Assembly: GCA_035561075.1 (NCBI GenBank)
Contig: DATMYF010000084.1
Location: forward strand, 1 to 64,000
Length of the DNA stretch: 64,000 nucleotides
Origin: JAMCRM01 sp035561075
Lineage (GTDB): Bacteria; Acidobacteriota; Terriglobia; Bryobacterales; Bryobacteraceae
Direction: 5' to 3'
The notes beneath the pieces are model-generated. The model ran no database searches, was not told the DNA's origin, and worked only from the letters and a program-made list of their open reading frames with translations. Position 1 is the stretch's first letter. Every line of letters begins with the position of its first letter. Made by a program: the position numbers and the translations under genes. Below, piece by piece: positions 9,415-18,218 of the stretch.

Positions 9415-10533
9415 ATGCCTCACGCCCATCTCTTCACACCGTTTCGCGTGGCCGGACTCGAACTGCGGAACCGGATTGTAATCGCACCCATGTGCCAGTA
9501 CTCGGCGGATGAGGGCCGTGCGACGGACTGGCATGTAATCCATCTCGGTCATCTCGCGCTCTCCGGCGCGGCGCTACTGACGATAGAGGCAACCGCCGTG
9601 GTGCCGGAGGGACGCATCTCGCCGCGTGATCTCGGTTTGTGGTCGGACGAAACCGAGACTGCCCTCGCACGAACGCTGGCGAGCGTCCGCCGCTGGTCGG
9701 ACATGCCGATTGCGATTCAGTTGGCTCACGCCGGGCGCAAGGCTTCGACCCGCGTACCTTGGGAAGGGGCTGCTCAGATCGCGCCGCACGAACCGGGCGG
9801 ATGGCAGACGGTTGCGCCTTCCCCCCTGCCGTTTGAACAAGGAGAGAATCCGCCCATCGAGCTCGATCGCCAGGGTCTCGCCAGGGTTCGGGATGCTTTC
9901 GCCGAAGCCGCCGAACGTGCAGCCCGATTGGGCATCGATGCGGTGCAACTCCACGGTGCCCACGGCTATTTACTCCACGAGTTCCTCTCGCCGTTGTCCA
10001 ATCGCCGGGAAGACGAGTACGGCGGCAGCCTCGAGAATCGCATGCGATTCCCGCTCGAAGTGTTCGAAGCGGTACGAGCGTCGTTCCCGAAGGACCGGCC
10101 CGTTACGATGAGGGTGTCCGGAACCGACTGGGCGGAGGGAGGCTGGGATATCCACCAGACAATCGCGCTGGCAAAGGCGCTCGAAGCGCGGGGCTGCAAC
10201 GCCATTCATGTATCGAGCGGCGGCCTCACACCGGCGCAGCGGATACCGGTTGGACCAAATTATCAGGTGCCGCTTGCCCGCGCAGTGAAGGTTTCGACGA
10301 ACCTCCCGACCATTGCCGTCGGGCTCATCACGGAGTTCGAGCAGGCCGAGGCGATCGTCGCGACGGGCGATGCCGACCTGGTTGCGATTGCCCGTGCCAT
10401 TCTCTACAATCCTCGCTGGCCATGGCACGCAGCAGCGCACTTTGGAGCCAGCGTGAAAGGTCCAAACCAATATCTGCGCTCGCAGCCACAGCGCTATCGC
10501 GACCTGTTCAATTACGACGCCGGGAATCGTTAA
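9415..10533 (+). CDS. Old Yellow Enzyme family NADH:flavin oxidoreductase (YqjM-like)
   Basis: 372 aa TIM-barrel flavoenzyme. It starts at the ATG at 9415, preceded by AGGAGC. Visible family features are RNRIVIAPMCQYSA near the N-terminus (Cys27 at the YqjM flavin-tuning position), QLAHAGRKAS, VQLHGAHGYLLHEFLSP and NRREDEYGGSLENR. These place it in the thermophilic-like/YqjM class that reduces activated C=C bonds of enals, enones and nitro-olefins using NAD(P)H and FMN. Its last four bases overlap the end of the convergent PLD-like gene. It probably belongs to the same stress/redox block as the nitroreductase. Confidence 0.93.
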   Translation: MPHAHLFTPFRVAGLELRNRIVIAPMCQYSADEGRATDWHVIHLGHLALSGAALLTIEATAVVPEGRISPRDLGLWSDETETALARTLASVRRWSDMPIAIQLAHAGRKASTRVPWEGAAQIAPHEPGGWQTVAPSPLPFEQGENPPIELDRQGLARVRDAFAEAAERAARLGIDAVQLHGAHGYLLHEFLSPLSNRREDEYGGSLENRMRFPLEVFEAVRASFPKDRPVTMRVSGTDWAEGGWDIHQTIALAKALEARGCNAIHVSSGGLTPAQRIPVGPNYQVPLARAVKVSTNLPTIAVGLITEFEQAEAIVATGDADLVAIARAILYNPRWPWHAAAHFGASVKGPNQYLRSQPQRYRDLFNYDAGNR

Positions 10534-12065
10534 CCGGGCGGCTTCGCCTCTTCGGCTCGACTCCCTTGTTTCTGCCCCCGGTGTAGCTGATACCCCCTGT
10601 AGATGAGGACAAGACCGCCCCAGGCGCACAAAGCAACCGCAGGGTAGACCAACACCAGCGGGAAGAAGACGAAGAGAATTGCCAACGCACAAAGCAGGAG
10701 ACCGCCGGTCGCCATTAGGCGCGCTTCAATGGGGCCCAACACGCGGCGATTCGTGAAAGCCGCGCCGATCGCGTTGCCGATCCGAACCGCTCCGGCTGCC
10801 GCACGTCCCCCGCTGCCCCCGCCGCTGCTCATCGCATGTGGATGAAGTGGTTCGCCGGGAGCCCGCAGCTTCCGCTTCTCGTCCAGAACCACCTCCGTTG
10901 CGTTCGCAAGATCTTCCACATACATCTGTTCCATTTCGGTCGCGAACGAACTGTCTTCGATCACTGCATCCAATTCCCAATTTCCGAACCAGCTCGCGAT
11001 ATTCAGGTTGGTAGATCCGACCCGCGCCCAATGTCCGTCCGCGGCAGCCGTTTTGGCGTGCAGCATCGTACCGTTCCACTCAAAGACACGTACACCTGAT
11101 TCCAGAAGCGGCCGGTAACCCGCGCGTGACAGCGGACGCAGCAGGGGAATATCGGTTCCGTTCGGCACCAGGAGCCGCACATCCACTCCGTCCGCCGCGG
11201 CCGCCCGCAACGCCTGAACGTACGCCGTGGTGCCTGCATAATATGCGTCGGTCAGCCATAATCTCTTGCGCGCGAGGGCAGCCACGAGTTGGTCCAGACG
11301 AAGCATCCCGGCAGTCGCCGGCTCGCTGGCCACAATGCGCACCGACATTTCGCCCGCTCGGGCCGGCGTTTCCGTGGGTCCGCCGTCCCGGATCGGCTCA
11401 CCCATCATGCTCCAAATGCGGGCGAAAGCCCGCTCGATTTCCCCCACCGAGGGACCGCGAACTTCAACTCCCGTATCGCGCCAGGGGTCGATTCCACGGG
11501 CTGGGTCTCCGGCCCACATACGCCCTACGCACAACCCGGTAATGAAACCGACCTCGCCGTCGATCGCAAGCATCTTCCGGTGGTCCCGTGAGAGCCAGCC
11601 CAGCGGGCTGTCAAGCTGGGGCGGGTTGTAGCACCGGACTTCCACTCCGCCGGACCGCAAGTCTTTCCAGAACCGCCGCGATGCCTTGCCGAAACCGCCC
11701 ATCCAATCGTAGATAAGCCTCACGGGCACGCCCTGGTGCGCTTTCGCAACCAACGCGCCCGCGAATTCCCGGCCGATATCGTCCTCGTGAATGATGTAAC
11801 TTTCGAAATGCACGTGGTGCTTCGCCGCCCGAATCGCGTCCAGCCATGCCGGGTAGTTCTCGCCGGCATTCTTTAGCAGGCGGACGCGATTGCCCCCGAT
11901 TAGCGGCGCCCCGGCAGCTCTAGAGAAGGCCTGATCGGCGGATTCCCGCAACTCGGGAAGCACAAAGCGCTCTTCCCAATGTTGCTGGCGCAAGGCTCTC
12001 ATCGGCTCGTCCTCATTTTCGCTCAGGGACAGTAAGCGGGCCTGGGCAGTTGTATGATGCGACAC
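10530..12065 (-). CDS. Phospholipase D / cardiolipin synthase-like protein with C-terminal membrane segments
   Basis: 511 aa from the most upstream ATG; a second in-frame ATG is at residue 22. It has two complete HKD motifs: H162-x-K164-x4-D169 (DHRKMLAID) and H336-x-K338-x4-D343 (LHAKTAAADG, followed by GSTN). This is the arrangement of cardiolipin synthase ClsA/ClsB and related PLD enzymes, which join two phosphatidylglycerols or transfer a phosphatidyl group. Classical ClsA has its membrane helices at the N-terminus; here the N-terminus is soluble and two hydrophobic helices lie at ~450-490 after a Gly/Ser-rich linker (~412-426). The most likely role is membrane lipid remodelling under stress. 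It is convergent with the OYE gene and divergent from ackA. Confidence 0.85.
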   Translation of the reverse strand: MSHHTTAQARLLSLSENEDEPMRALRQQHWEERFVLPELRESADQAFSRAAGAPLIGGNRVRLLKNAGENYPAWLDAIRAAKHHVHFESYIIHEDDIGREFAGALVAKAHQGVPVRLIYDWMGGFGKASRRFWKDLRSGGVEVRCYNPPQLDSPLGWLSRDHRKMLAIDGEVGFITGLCVGRMWAGDPARGIDPWRDTGVEVRGPSVGEIERAFARIWSMMGEPIRDGGPTETPARAGEMSVRIVASEPATAGMLRLDQLVAALARKRLWLTDAYYAGTTAYVQALRAAAADGVDVRLLVPNGTDIPLLRPLSRAGYRPLLESGVRVFEWNGTMLHAKTAAADGHWARVGSTNLNIASWFGNWELDAVIEDSSFATEMEQMYVEDLANATEVVLDEKRKLRAPGEPLHPHAMSSGGGSGGRAAAGAVRIGNAIGAAFTNRRVLGPIEARLMATGGLLLCALAILFVFFPLVLVYPAVALCAWGGLVLIYRGYQLHRGQKQGSRAEEAKPPG

Positions 12066-12169
12066 GATACCGGATTTCAGAGTTAGTCCACATCGGGACG
12101 TTTTGGTGGAGCCAGCGGCCGTCGGTCGCCATCCGGCTGTGCTAGCCTTTCCCTAAGCCCCGGCCGTAT

Positions 12170-13360
12170 ATGCGTTCCCGCATTCTCACCATCAATGGAG
12201 GTTCCTCCACTATCAAGTTCTCGGCGTTCTGTTCGAACGAAAAGCCTGAACGCATTCTGGCCGGGAAGGTGGAGGGCATCGGGAAATCACACGCAGAACT
12301 GTCCGCGAAAGACACATCACGCGCTGAAATGCACCATGTTGTAATCCGTGCCGGCGATCATCGCGAGGCAGCCCACAGGCTCATCGACTGGATCGTTGAA
12401 TGGACCGGCCAGGAGCGGATCCAAGCCATCGGCCATCGCGTGGTGCACGGCGGCGTCAAGCTGGATCGGCACCAGGTAGTAACCCCCGATCTGGTTCGGG
12501 AACTGTGCCGGACGCAGCCGCTCGATCTGGCGCATCTGCCGCGTGAGATTGCGCTGATCGAAGCGTTCCACGAACGTTTCCCCGGCGTGGTCCAAATCGC
12601 GTGCTTCGATACCGCGTTCAACCGGGCGCTCCCGAAAATCGCGCAGATCCTGCCGGTTCCCCGGCGCTATTTCGAAGCCGGCATAAAGCGCCTTGGGTTC
12701 CATGGCCTTTCCTATATGTACCTGTTGGAGGAATTGCGCCGCATTGCCGGCACGGCTGCCGACGGACGACTGATACTGGCGCATCTTGGCTCCGGGGCCA
12801 GCATGACGGCCCTGAGTCAAGGCGTGCCCGTCGATACCAGCATGGCCTTCACTCCCACTTCGGGACTGATGATGGGCACGCGATCCGGCGATCTGGACCC
12901 GGGGTTGCTCATCTACATCATGCGCACTGAGAAGCTGACGCCGGAGCAGATGGACGAATTCGTCAGCCATGGCTGCGGAATGGCGGGTGTCTCCGAGTCC
13001 ACGTCGGACATGCGCGAGCTGATCGCAGGTCGCGCCCATGACGAAAAGGCGCAGGACGCCTTCGATCTGTTCTGCTACCAGGCGAAGAAGTGGATCGGTG
13101 CGTACGCGGCAGTGCTCGGCGGCCTTGAGACTCTCGTCTTTTCCGGCGGCATTGGAGAGAATTCCCCGGAAGTGCGTGCAAGCATATGCGACGGCCTGGA
13201 CTTCCTCGGCATTCAACTCGATCCTTCTCTCAACGTCAGCGTTAACGGAAACGCGGGTGTCATCTCGGCCCCTGAGTCTCGCGTCGCCGTGCGGGTACTT
13301 CCCACGGATGAGGAACTGATGATCGCAAGGATCGTCTTCGGCCTGATTACCGAAAACTGA
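12170..13360 (+). CDS. ackA: Acetate kinase
   Basis: 396 aa, standard length for AckA. The N-terminal ILTINGGSSTIKF segment matches the phosphate-binding motif (N.GS.S.K), with Gly where most members have Cys. GHRVVHGG carries the substrate-binding Arg, FHGLSY the His-Gly motif, and FSGGIGENSPEVR the adenosine motif. It interconverts acetyl phosphate + ADP and acetate + ATP in the cytoplasm. It is followed after 26 bases by the phosphoketolase gene on the same strand, so the pair would turn xylulose-5-P or fructose-6-P into acetyl phosphate and then acetate plus ATP. No phosphotransacetylase gene is in the window. Confidence 0.95.
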   Translation: MRSRILTINGGSSTIKFSAFCSNEKPERILAGKVEGIGKSHAELSAKDTSRAEMHHVVIRAGDHREAAHRLIDWIVEWTGQERIQAIGHRVVHGGVKLDRHQVVTPDLVRELCRTQPLDLAHLPREIALIEAFHERFPGVVQIACFDTAFNRALPKIAQILPVPRRYFEAGIKRLGFHGLSYMYLLEELRRIAGTAADGRLILAHLGSGASMTALSQGVPVDTSMAFTPTSGLMMGTRSGDLDPGLLIYIMRTEKLTPEQMDEFVSHGCGMAGVSESTSDMRELIAGRAHDEKAQDAFDLFCYQAKKWIGAYAAVLGGLETLVFSGGIGENSPEVRASICDGLDFLGIQLDPSLNVSVNGNAGVISAPESRVAVRVLPTDEELMIARIVFGLITEN

Positions 13361-13386
13361 ACAGCTTATGTAAAGGAAAGATCATT

Positions 13387-15786
13387 ATGGGCACACCTTC
13401 TCCGGATCTCCTGGCCCGGATCGACGCTTACTGGCGCGCCGCAAACTACCTGTCCGTGGGGCAGATCTACCTGTACGACAATCCGTTACTGAAGGAGCCG
13501 CTGCGGCCGGAACACATTAAGCCGCGCTTACTTGGCCATTGGGGGACAACACCCGGCCAGAACTTCGCCTATGTGCATCTGAACCGGGTCATTCGCGACT
13601 ACGACCTGGACATGATCTACATCTCCGGACCAGGGCACGGTGGGCCGGCGGTGGTGGGTAACGTATACCTCGAAGGAACGTACAGCGAATTCTACCCGGC
13701 GGTGACCCAGAACGAAGCCGGGCTGCGTAAGTTGTTCAGGCAGTTCTCATTCCCTGGGGGTATTCCCAGCCACGTCGCTCCCGAGACGCCCGGGTCCATT
13801 CACGAAGGCGGCGAACTGGGTTACTCTCTCAGCCACGCTTTCGGAGCTGTGTTCGACAACCCTGGCCTGATAGTCGCCTGCGTCGTCGGAGACGGGGAGG
13901 CGGAGACCGGGCCACTCGCCACCGCCTGGCACTCGAATAAATTCCTGAATCCCATCACCGACGGCGCCGTGTTGCCCATTCTTCACTTAAATGGCTTCAA
14001 AATCGCAAACCCCACCATATTTGGGCGTATTCCAAGGGAGGAACTCGCAGAGTTCATGCGGGGTTGCGGGTGGGAGCCGCACTTCGTTGCCGGGGACGAC
14101 CCTGCCGTCATGCATCCGCTGATGTATTCCACTCTGGATCGCGTAATTACGCAGATCCAGGCGATACAGCGGGAAGCGCGCCAGAACGGGTACACCACTC
14201 GACCGCGCTGGCCGATGATCGTGATGCAGACGCCAAAAGGTTGGACCGGTCCGAAAGTCGTCGACGGGCAGCCAGTGGAGGGCACTTTTCGGTCGCACCA
14301 GGTTCCACTGGCAGACCCTGCGACCAACCCGGCACATCTGAAACAACTCGAGGACTGGCTGAGGGGCTACCGGCCCCAGGAGTTATTCGATGAGGGCGGA
14401 CGCCTCCGTCCCGACCTGCAGGCACTTGCGCCCGACCGCGAACGGCGTATGGGCGCCAATCCGCACGCTAACGGCGGGGTTCTCCTGAGGGATTTGCGTT
14501 TGCCCGATTTCACCCGGTACGCAGTCGATGTGCCGGAGCCTGGATCCGTCCAGGCCGAAGACACCCGCGTGCTAGGCGGCTTTCTTCGAGACGTGATCCG
14601 CCTGAATGAGGACCAGCGCAACTTCCGTATCTGGGGGCCGGACGAGACGCTCTCCAACCGGCTCGGCGCCGTGTTCGAGGCAACCAACCGGAAGTGGGTG
14701 GCCTGTACCGAACCGGGCGACGAGTTTCTGGCTGCCGAGGGCCGAGTGATGGAGATGCTGAGCGAGCATCAGTGCCAAGGCTGGTTGGAAGGTTACCTTC
14801 TTACCGGCCGGCATGGCTTGTTCAACAGCTACGAAGCTTTCATCCACATCATCGATTCGATGTTCAATCAGCATGCCAAATGGCTTAAGGTGACTCTGGA
14901 TCTGCCCTGGCGGCGCAAGATCGCGTCGCTTAACTATCTGCTGGCCAGCCACGTGTGGCGCCAGGACCACAACGGATTCACGCATCAGGACCCCGGGTTC
15001 ATCGACCTCGTGATGAACAAGAAAGCCGAGATCGTCCGTATCTATCTCCCGGCGGATGCCAACTGCCTGCTCTCCGTGATGGACCACTGCCTGCGAAGTC
15101 GACATTACGTGAACGTCGTAGTGGCGGGCAAACATTCAGCTCCCCAATGGCTGAACATCGACGCTGCGATTCGGCACTGCTCGGCCGGCATTGGCATCTG
15201 GGAATGGGCCAGCACCGACAAGGGATCCGATCCGGACGTAGTGATGGCGTGCGCGGGCGACGTCCCCACGCTCGAAACCCTGGCCGCCGTAGAAATTCTG
15301 CGCCGCAGTGTGCCGGGCTTGAAGATGCGCGTCGTGAACGTCGTCGACTTGATGAAACTCCAATCCCCCAGCGAGCACCCGCACGGCCTGCCGGACCGCG
15401 ACTTCGACGTGCTGTTTACGAAGGATAAGCCTATCATCTTCGCTTACCATGGCTATCCGTGGCTGATCCATCGCCTGACCTACCGCAGGACCAACCACGA
15501 CAATCTCCATGTTCGCGGTTACAAGGAAGAGGGGACGATCACGACGCCGTTCGATATGGCGGTGTTGAATGAACTCGACCGCTTTCACCTTGCCATCGAC
15601 GTGATCGATCGATTGCCGCAGTTAGGTGCGCGCAGCGCATATGTGAAACAGGCGTTGCGCGACAAGTTAGTCGATCATCGCCGGTACATCGAAAAGTATG
15701 GCGACGACATTCCGGAGGTTCGCGATTGGAAGTGGGGTCCGTATATTCCGGGAGTGATGCACGCGCCGCCGGAACTGCACGCCTAG
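13387..15786 (+). CDS. xfp: Xylulose-5-phosphate/fructose-6-phosphate phosphoketolase
   Basis: 799 aa, the usual length of Xfp. TPP and phosphate features are visible: GPGHGGPA, SHAFGAVFDNPGL, GDGEAETGPLATAWHSNKFLNP (residues ~160-181) and the C-terminal domain with RGYKEEGTITTPFDMAVLN. The enzyme cleaves xylulose-5-P (and often fructose-6-P) with phosphate to acetyl phosphate and glyceraldehyde-3-P or erythrose-4-P. An AAGGAAAGA ribosome-binding site lies just before the ATG. The ackA-xfp arrangement is a common two-gene operon in bacteria that use the phosphoketolase shunt as a low-oxygen or overflow ATP source. Confidence 0.96.
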   Translation: MGTPSPDLLARIDAYWRAANYLSVGQIYLYDNPLLKEPLRPEHIKPRLLGHWGTTPGQNFAYVHLNRVIRDYDLDMIYISGPGHGGPAVVGNVYLEGTYSEFYPAVTQNEAGLRKLFRQFSFPGGIPSHVAPETPGSIHEGGELGYSLSHAFGAVFDNPGLIVACVVGDGEAETGPLATAWHSNKFLNPITDGAVLPILHLNGFKIANPTIFGRIPREELAEFMRGCGWEPHFVAGDDPAVMHPLMYSTLDRVITQIQAIQREARQNGYTTRPRWPMIVMQTPKGWTGPKVVDGQPVEGTFRSHQVPLADPATNPAHLKQLEDWLRGYRPQELFDEGGRLRPDLQALAPDRERRMGANPHANGGVLLRDLRLPDFTRYAVDVPEPGSVQAEDTRVLGGFLRDVIRLNEDQRNFRIWGPDETLSNRLGAVFEATNRKWVACTEPGDEFLAAEGRVMEMLSEHQCQGWLEGYLLTGRHGLFNSYEAFIHIIDSMFNQHAKWLKVTLDLPWRRKIASLNYLLASHVWRQDHNGFTHQDPGFIDLVMNKKAEIVRIYLPADANCLLSVMDHCLRSRHYVNVVVAGKHSAPQWLNIDAAIRHCSAGIGIWEWASTDKGSDPDVVMACAGDVPTLETLAAVEILRRSVPGLKMRVVNVVDLMKLQSPSEHPHGLPDRDFDVLFTKDKPIIFAYHGYPWLIHRLTYRRTNHDNLHVRGYKEEGTITTPFDMAVLNELDRFHLAIDVIDRLPQLGARSAYVKQALRDKLVDHRRYIEKYGDDIPEVRDWKWGPYIPGVMHAPPELHA

Positions 15787-15793
15787 CGAAACA

Positions 15794-15819
15794 CCGGTGC
15801 CGCCTCGCTAGGGCGCCGG
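15794..15819. terminator. Hairpin between convergent xfp and SUMF1-fold genes
   Basis: CCGGTGCC and GGCGCCGG form an 8-base stem with one G-T wobble and a 10-base loop. It begins just after the xfp stop and overlaps the end of the convergent gene. There is no T-run on either side, so it may be a weak bidirectional terminator or only a GC-rich palindrome. Confidence 0.3.
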
Positions 15820-16722
15820 GTGCATCACCCTTGCCCCGTGGGAGTTCTTTCGGTGTTCGGCGCCGAACCCTACACGGCGGGCCGCCCGGAGGTCCGCCGC
15901 ACTGCCGCCGGTGATGCCACCCCAGCCACCACCTTTCAGGACGCGGATGGGTCTCGTCGGGGGAGTGTACGGATCTAACGGCGGTGCATGCCGGTAGGCG
16001 CTCTCATCGTAGCCGTCGGCAACCCACTCCGAGACGTTTCCGGCCATGTCTTCGGCGCCGCACCAACTCCGCCCGCCCGGGTAGCTGCCGACAGGCCGCG
16101 TGCAGCGGAGGTTCAGTCGATCCATGTTGGAGACGCCGTCCAGAAATCTGTCGCCCCACGGGTAGCGTCGCGACTCGGGGCCGCGCGCCGCCCACTCCCA
16201 CTGCGCCTCGGTCGGAAGCCTGCCGCCGCGCCAAGAGGCATAGGCCTCCGCCTCATACCAACTGAGCTTCACACGTGGCTGGCGAGGGCCGTTGAAGGCG
16301 TCCAGCCCCGGATGAGGATTGGGCCGCCCTTCGTGCGCCCGCCAACCCTCCTCGCTCCAGTAGCTGCGTTCCCGGTAGCCGCCCTCGCCCGTGAATTGCC
16401 TGAAGCTCTCGTTGGTCACCTCAAAACGGTCCAACCAGAATCCGGCGCTGATGCATGCGGTGTGGCGCGGAGTCTCGTTGGCGCGGGCACTGAAGTCCTC
16501 AAAGAGACTCGATCCCATCTCAAAACAGCCTGGCGGGACCCAAACCTGCTCGATGCCTTTGCTATCGAAACGAGTCTTGAATGGCCAGGACTTTTCCTGA
16601 TTGAATGCGTGAGCGTGGGCGGGCAACGGAAGTCTGTACCCGTACAACTTCCATGCTGCAAGTAGAACAACTGCCGCCACGCCGACTGCCATCCATCGTG
16701 TTGCTCTGGGCGACTGAACCAT
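15808..16722 (-). CDS. SUMF1/formylglycine-generating-enzyme-fold protein, membrane anchored
   Basis: 304 aa. An N-terminal hydrophobic helix (~10-25) anchors or exports the protein, leaving the FGE-sulfatase fold outside the cytoplasm. Fold motifs are clear: VWVPPGCFEMGS, FWLDRFEVTNESFRQF, RLPTEAQWEWAARG, YPWGD, AGNVSEWVADGYD and the C-terminal VLKGGGWGG. The two active-site Cys of true formylglycine-generating enzymes lie near the C-terminus; here that stretch (ARRVGFGAEHRKNSHGARVM) has none, so sulfatase maturation is unlikely. Members without the Cys pair act as binding or structural domains, often next to kinases or in envelope proteins. No sulfatase gene is in the window. Confidence 0.85.
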   Translation of the reverse strand: MVQSPRATRWMAVGVAAVVLLAAWKLYGYRLPLPAHAHAFNQEKSWPFKTRFDSKGIEQVWVPPGCFEMGSSLFEDFSARANETPRHTACISAGFWLDRFEVTNESFRQFTGEGGYRERSYWSEEGWRAHEGRPNPHPGLDAFNGPRQPRVKLSWYEAEAYASWRGGRLPTEAQWEWAARGPESRRYPWGDRFLDGVSNMDRLNLRCTRPVGSYPGGRSWCGAEDMAGNVSEWVADGYDESAYRHAPPLDPYTPPTRPIRVLKGGGWGGITGGSAADLRAARRVGFGAEHRKNSHGARVMHPAP

Positions 16723-16875
16723 GTCTACCCTTTGGAAACCGGTGCGGGGGTAATTGTTTCCGAGTTAAATATCTCCTTTATTCTCAACCCCGAACGCCGG
16801 TCAACTACCCGTAAACAGCCGCATGATACCCCGCCAGAGCCGAAAATCGCAGACACTTGCCTGGTGCGAGCGCCG

Positions 16876-18126
16876 CTATTGGAGGGCTGTTCGGGTAGCC
16901 GGGAGTTCATGATGAACCACGTAGTCCAAGGCCACCGGAACTCCGCCGTTCAGCCCGATCCGAATCACCGCCTGATAGGCCTTCGGCATCGCGCCTCCGC
17001 GCCGGAGCCGGTTCACCAATGGCTCGGCGTATCGCGGATTGGTAACCGCCTCCGCCATACCCCAAATCGCCCCGGTGTCGTTGGCCGACAGCAGAATCAT
17101 GTGGCGGCCCTTACGGCTCCCGGGCAGAAAACTGAGCAGGCCATACTCGAAAGTGGTGCCGGTGCTGCTCCTTGGACCGTTGAGATAATCCACAGGCTCG
17201 CCCGGACCGGGTTTGTGGCAACAAACGCCGGTTCTCCCCAGGGTGAACTCGAGGTGGTCAAGCAGATATCGGAGTTTTTCCTGATTTTTGCCGTTTCCGA
17301 TAAAGATAAGGTTGTTGTCTTGGATGTCTTCCCAGGAGAGAACGCTGCCCCGCTTCAGCGTAAGCTGCGACGTCCGCGCGCCCAGCAGCCGTCCGACCAG
17401 GAACGCGCCGTGCACATCGCCGATGCCGGCGTAGTCGTAGGATGGCTTTACCCCTGGAGCCCCCACCGCGAACTGCAGATCTTTGAGGTGGGGATAGCCT
17501 TCGACCTGCGACCAGTCGTTCAGGTCAGACTGGCGCACATTCCAACCACCCACCGAGACGAACAGCGGCGAGCCGAAAGACACGATTACAGGCGTGCGTC
17601 CATCGAGCAGCGGCTGCCAGAGCGCCTCCACTTCGGGCGTCAGTTCGACGGCCGATGCGGCGGCCGGAGCGTTGCGAACCTTCAGCGCGACGGCATACGC
17701 CGCTACGGCCAGGAAGGCCGCCGCACACACCACGGCAATGAGCCGCCATTTCGCTGCGTCCCCGGCGGAATGTCCGGGAGGAGCGCTGGCGGGCGCACCC
17801 GCAGCTTCCTCAAAGGTCAACTTGTAGCCGCCCTTGGGAAACCCGATCCGCACCGTGTCGGCGCTTCCCTCACCCCGGTAGTAGTCCTCGAGTTTGCGAC
17901 GCAGCCGGGCGGCGAGCATTCTGGCCGAGGAGTCCACCCGGGGGTCGTAGTGCGCCGGCCGTCCCAGGACTTCAACCCCGATGGTGTACTCCTTCAACTG
18001 GTCGGCCCGGCCGTTCAAGCTCGCTTCGCCCAGGTAGAGCACGAGATGTCGCAGATTCTCCGCGTCCCGAAGGATTTCGCTGGCGGCGACGCGGTCCAGA
18101 GCTTGCCGGGCGTCAACGCTCGTCAA
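16876..18126 (-). CDS. Membrane-anchored protein with an N-terminal regulatory-type domain
   Basis: About 416 aa. I choose the TTG at 18126 because GGTGGAGG sits nine bases upstream and the known domain begins just after it; in-frame ATGs at 18159 and 18174 are alternatives. The first ~105 residues (LKEYTIGVEVLGRPAHYDPR, ARMLAARLRRKLEDYY, FPKGGYKLTF) match a domain I know from many acidobacterial proteins, often ahead of a TM helix and TPR, WD40 or adenylate-cyclase-like parts. A single TM helix follows at ~128-148, then ~265 extracytoplasmic residues I do not recognise. It could be a one-component sensor. It is divergent from the fucosidase gene, which makes it a candidate regulator of that gene and the receptor after it. 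Confidence 0.7.
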   Translation of the reverse strand: MTSVDARQALDRVAASEILRDAENLRHLVLYLGEASLNGRADQLKEYTIGVEVLGRPAHYDPRVDSSARMLAARLRRKLEDYYRGEGSADTVRIGFPKGGYKLTFEEAAGAPASAPPGHSAGDAAKWRLIAVVCAAAFLAVAAYAVALKVRNAPAAASAVELTPEVEALWQPLLDGRTPVIVSFGSPLFVSVGGWNVRQSDLNDWSQVEGYPHLKDLQFAVGAPGVKPSYDYAGIGDVHGAFLVGRLLGARTSQLTLKRGSVLSWEDIQDNNLIFIGNGKNQEKLRYLLDHLEFTLGRTGVCCHKPGPGEPVDYLNGPRSSTGTTFEYGLLSFLPGSRKGRHMILLSANDTGAIWGMAEAVTNPRYAEPLVNRLRRGGAMPKAYQAVIRIGLNGGVPVALDYVVHHELPATRTALQ

Positions 18127-18157
18127 GAAAGTGAACCTCCACCAATGAACTGGCAGC

Positions 18158-18163
18158 ATTATA
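18158..18163 (-). promoter_or_regulatory. Possible -10 box for the divergent regulator gene
   Basis: A perfect TATAAT on the minus strand lies 31 bases upstream of the preferred TTG start at 18126. No good -35 hexamer is visible 16-18 bases further upstream (the sequence there is GC-rich), so this is only a candidate. If used, it would exclude the upstream ATG starts at 18159 and 18174. Confidence 0.3.
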
Positions 18164-18218
18164 GCATCGGCCATTCCGAACGACCGCCCGGCGCTGGCCG
18201 GGTTCCCGGGAGGGCCGC

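Noticed and set aside
16725..16910. A 61-aa minus-strand frame between the SUMF1-fold gene and the regulator gene
   Set aside because: Overlaps the end of the regulator, has no ribosome-binding site and no recognisable sequence.
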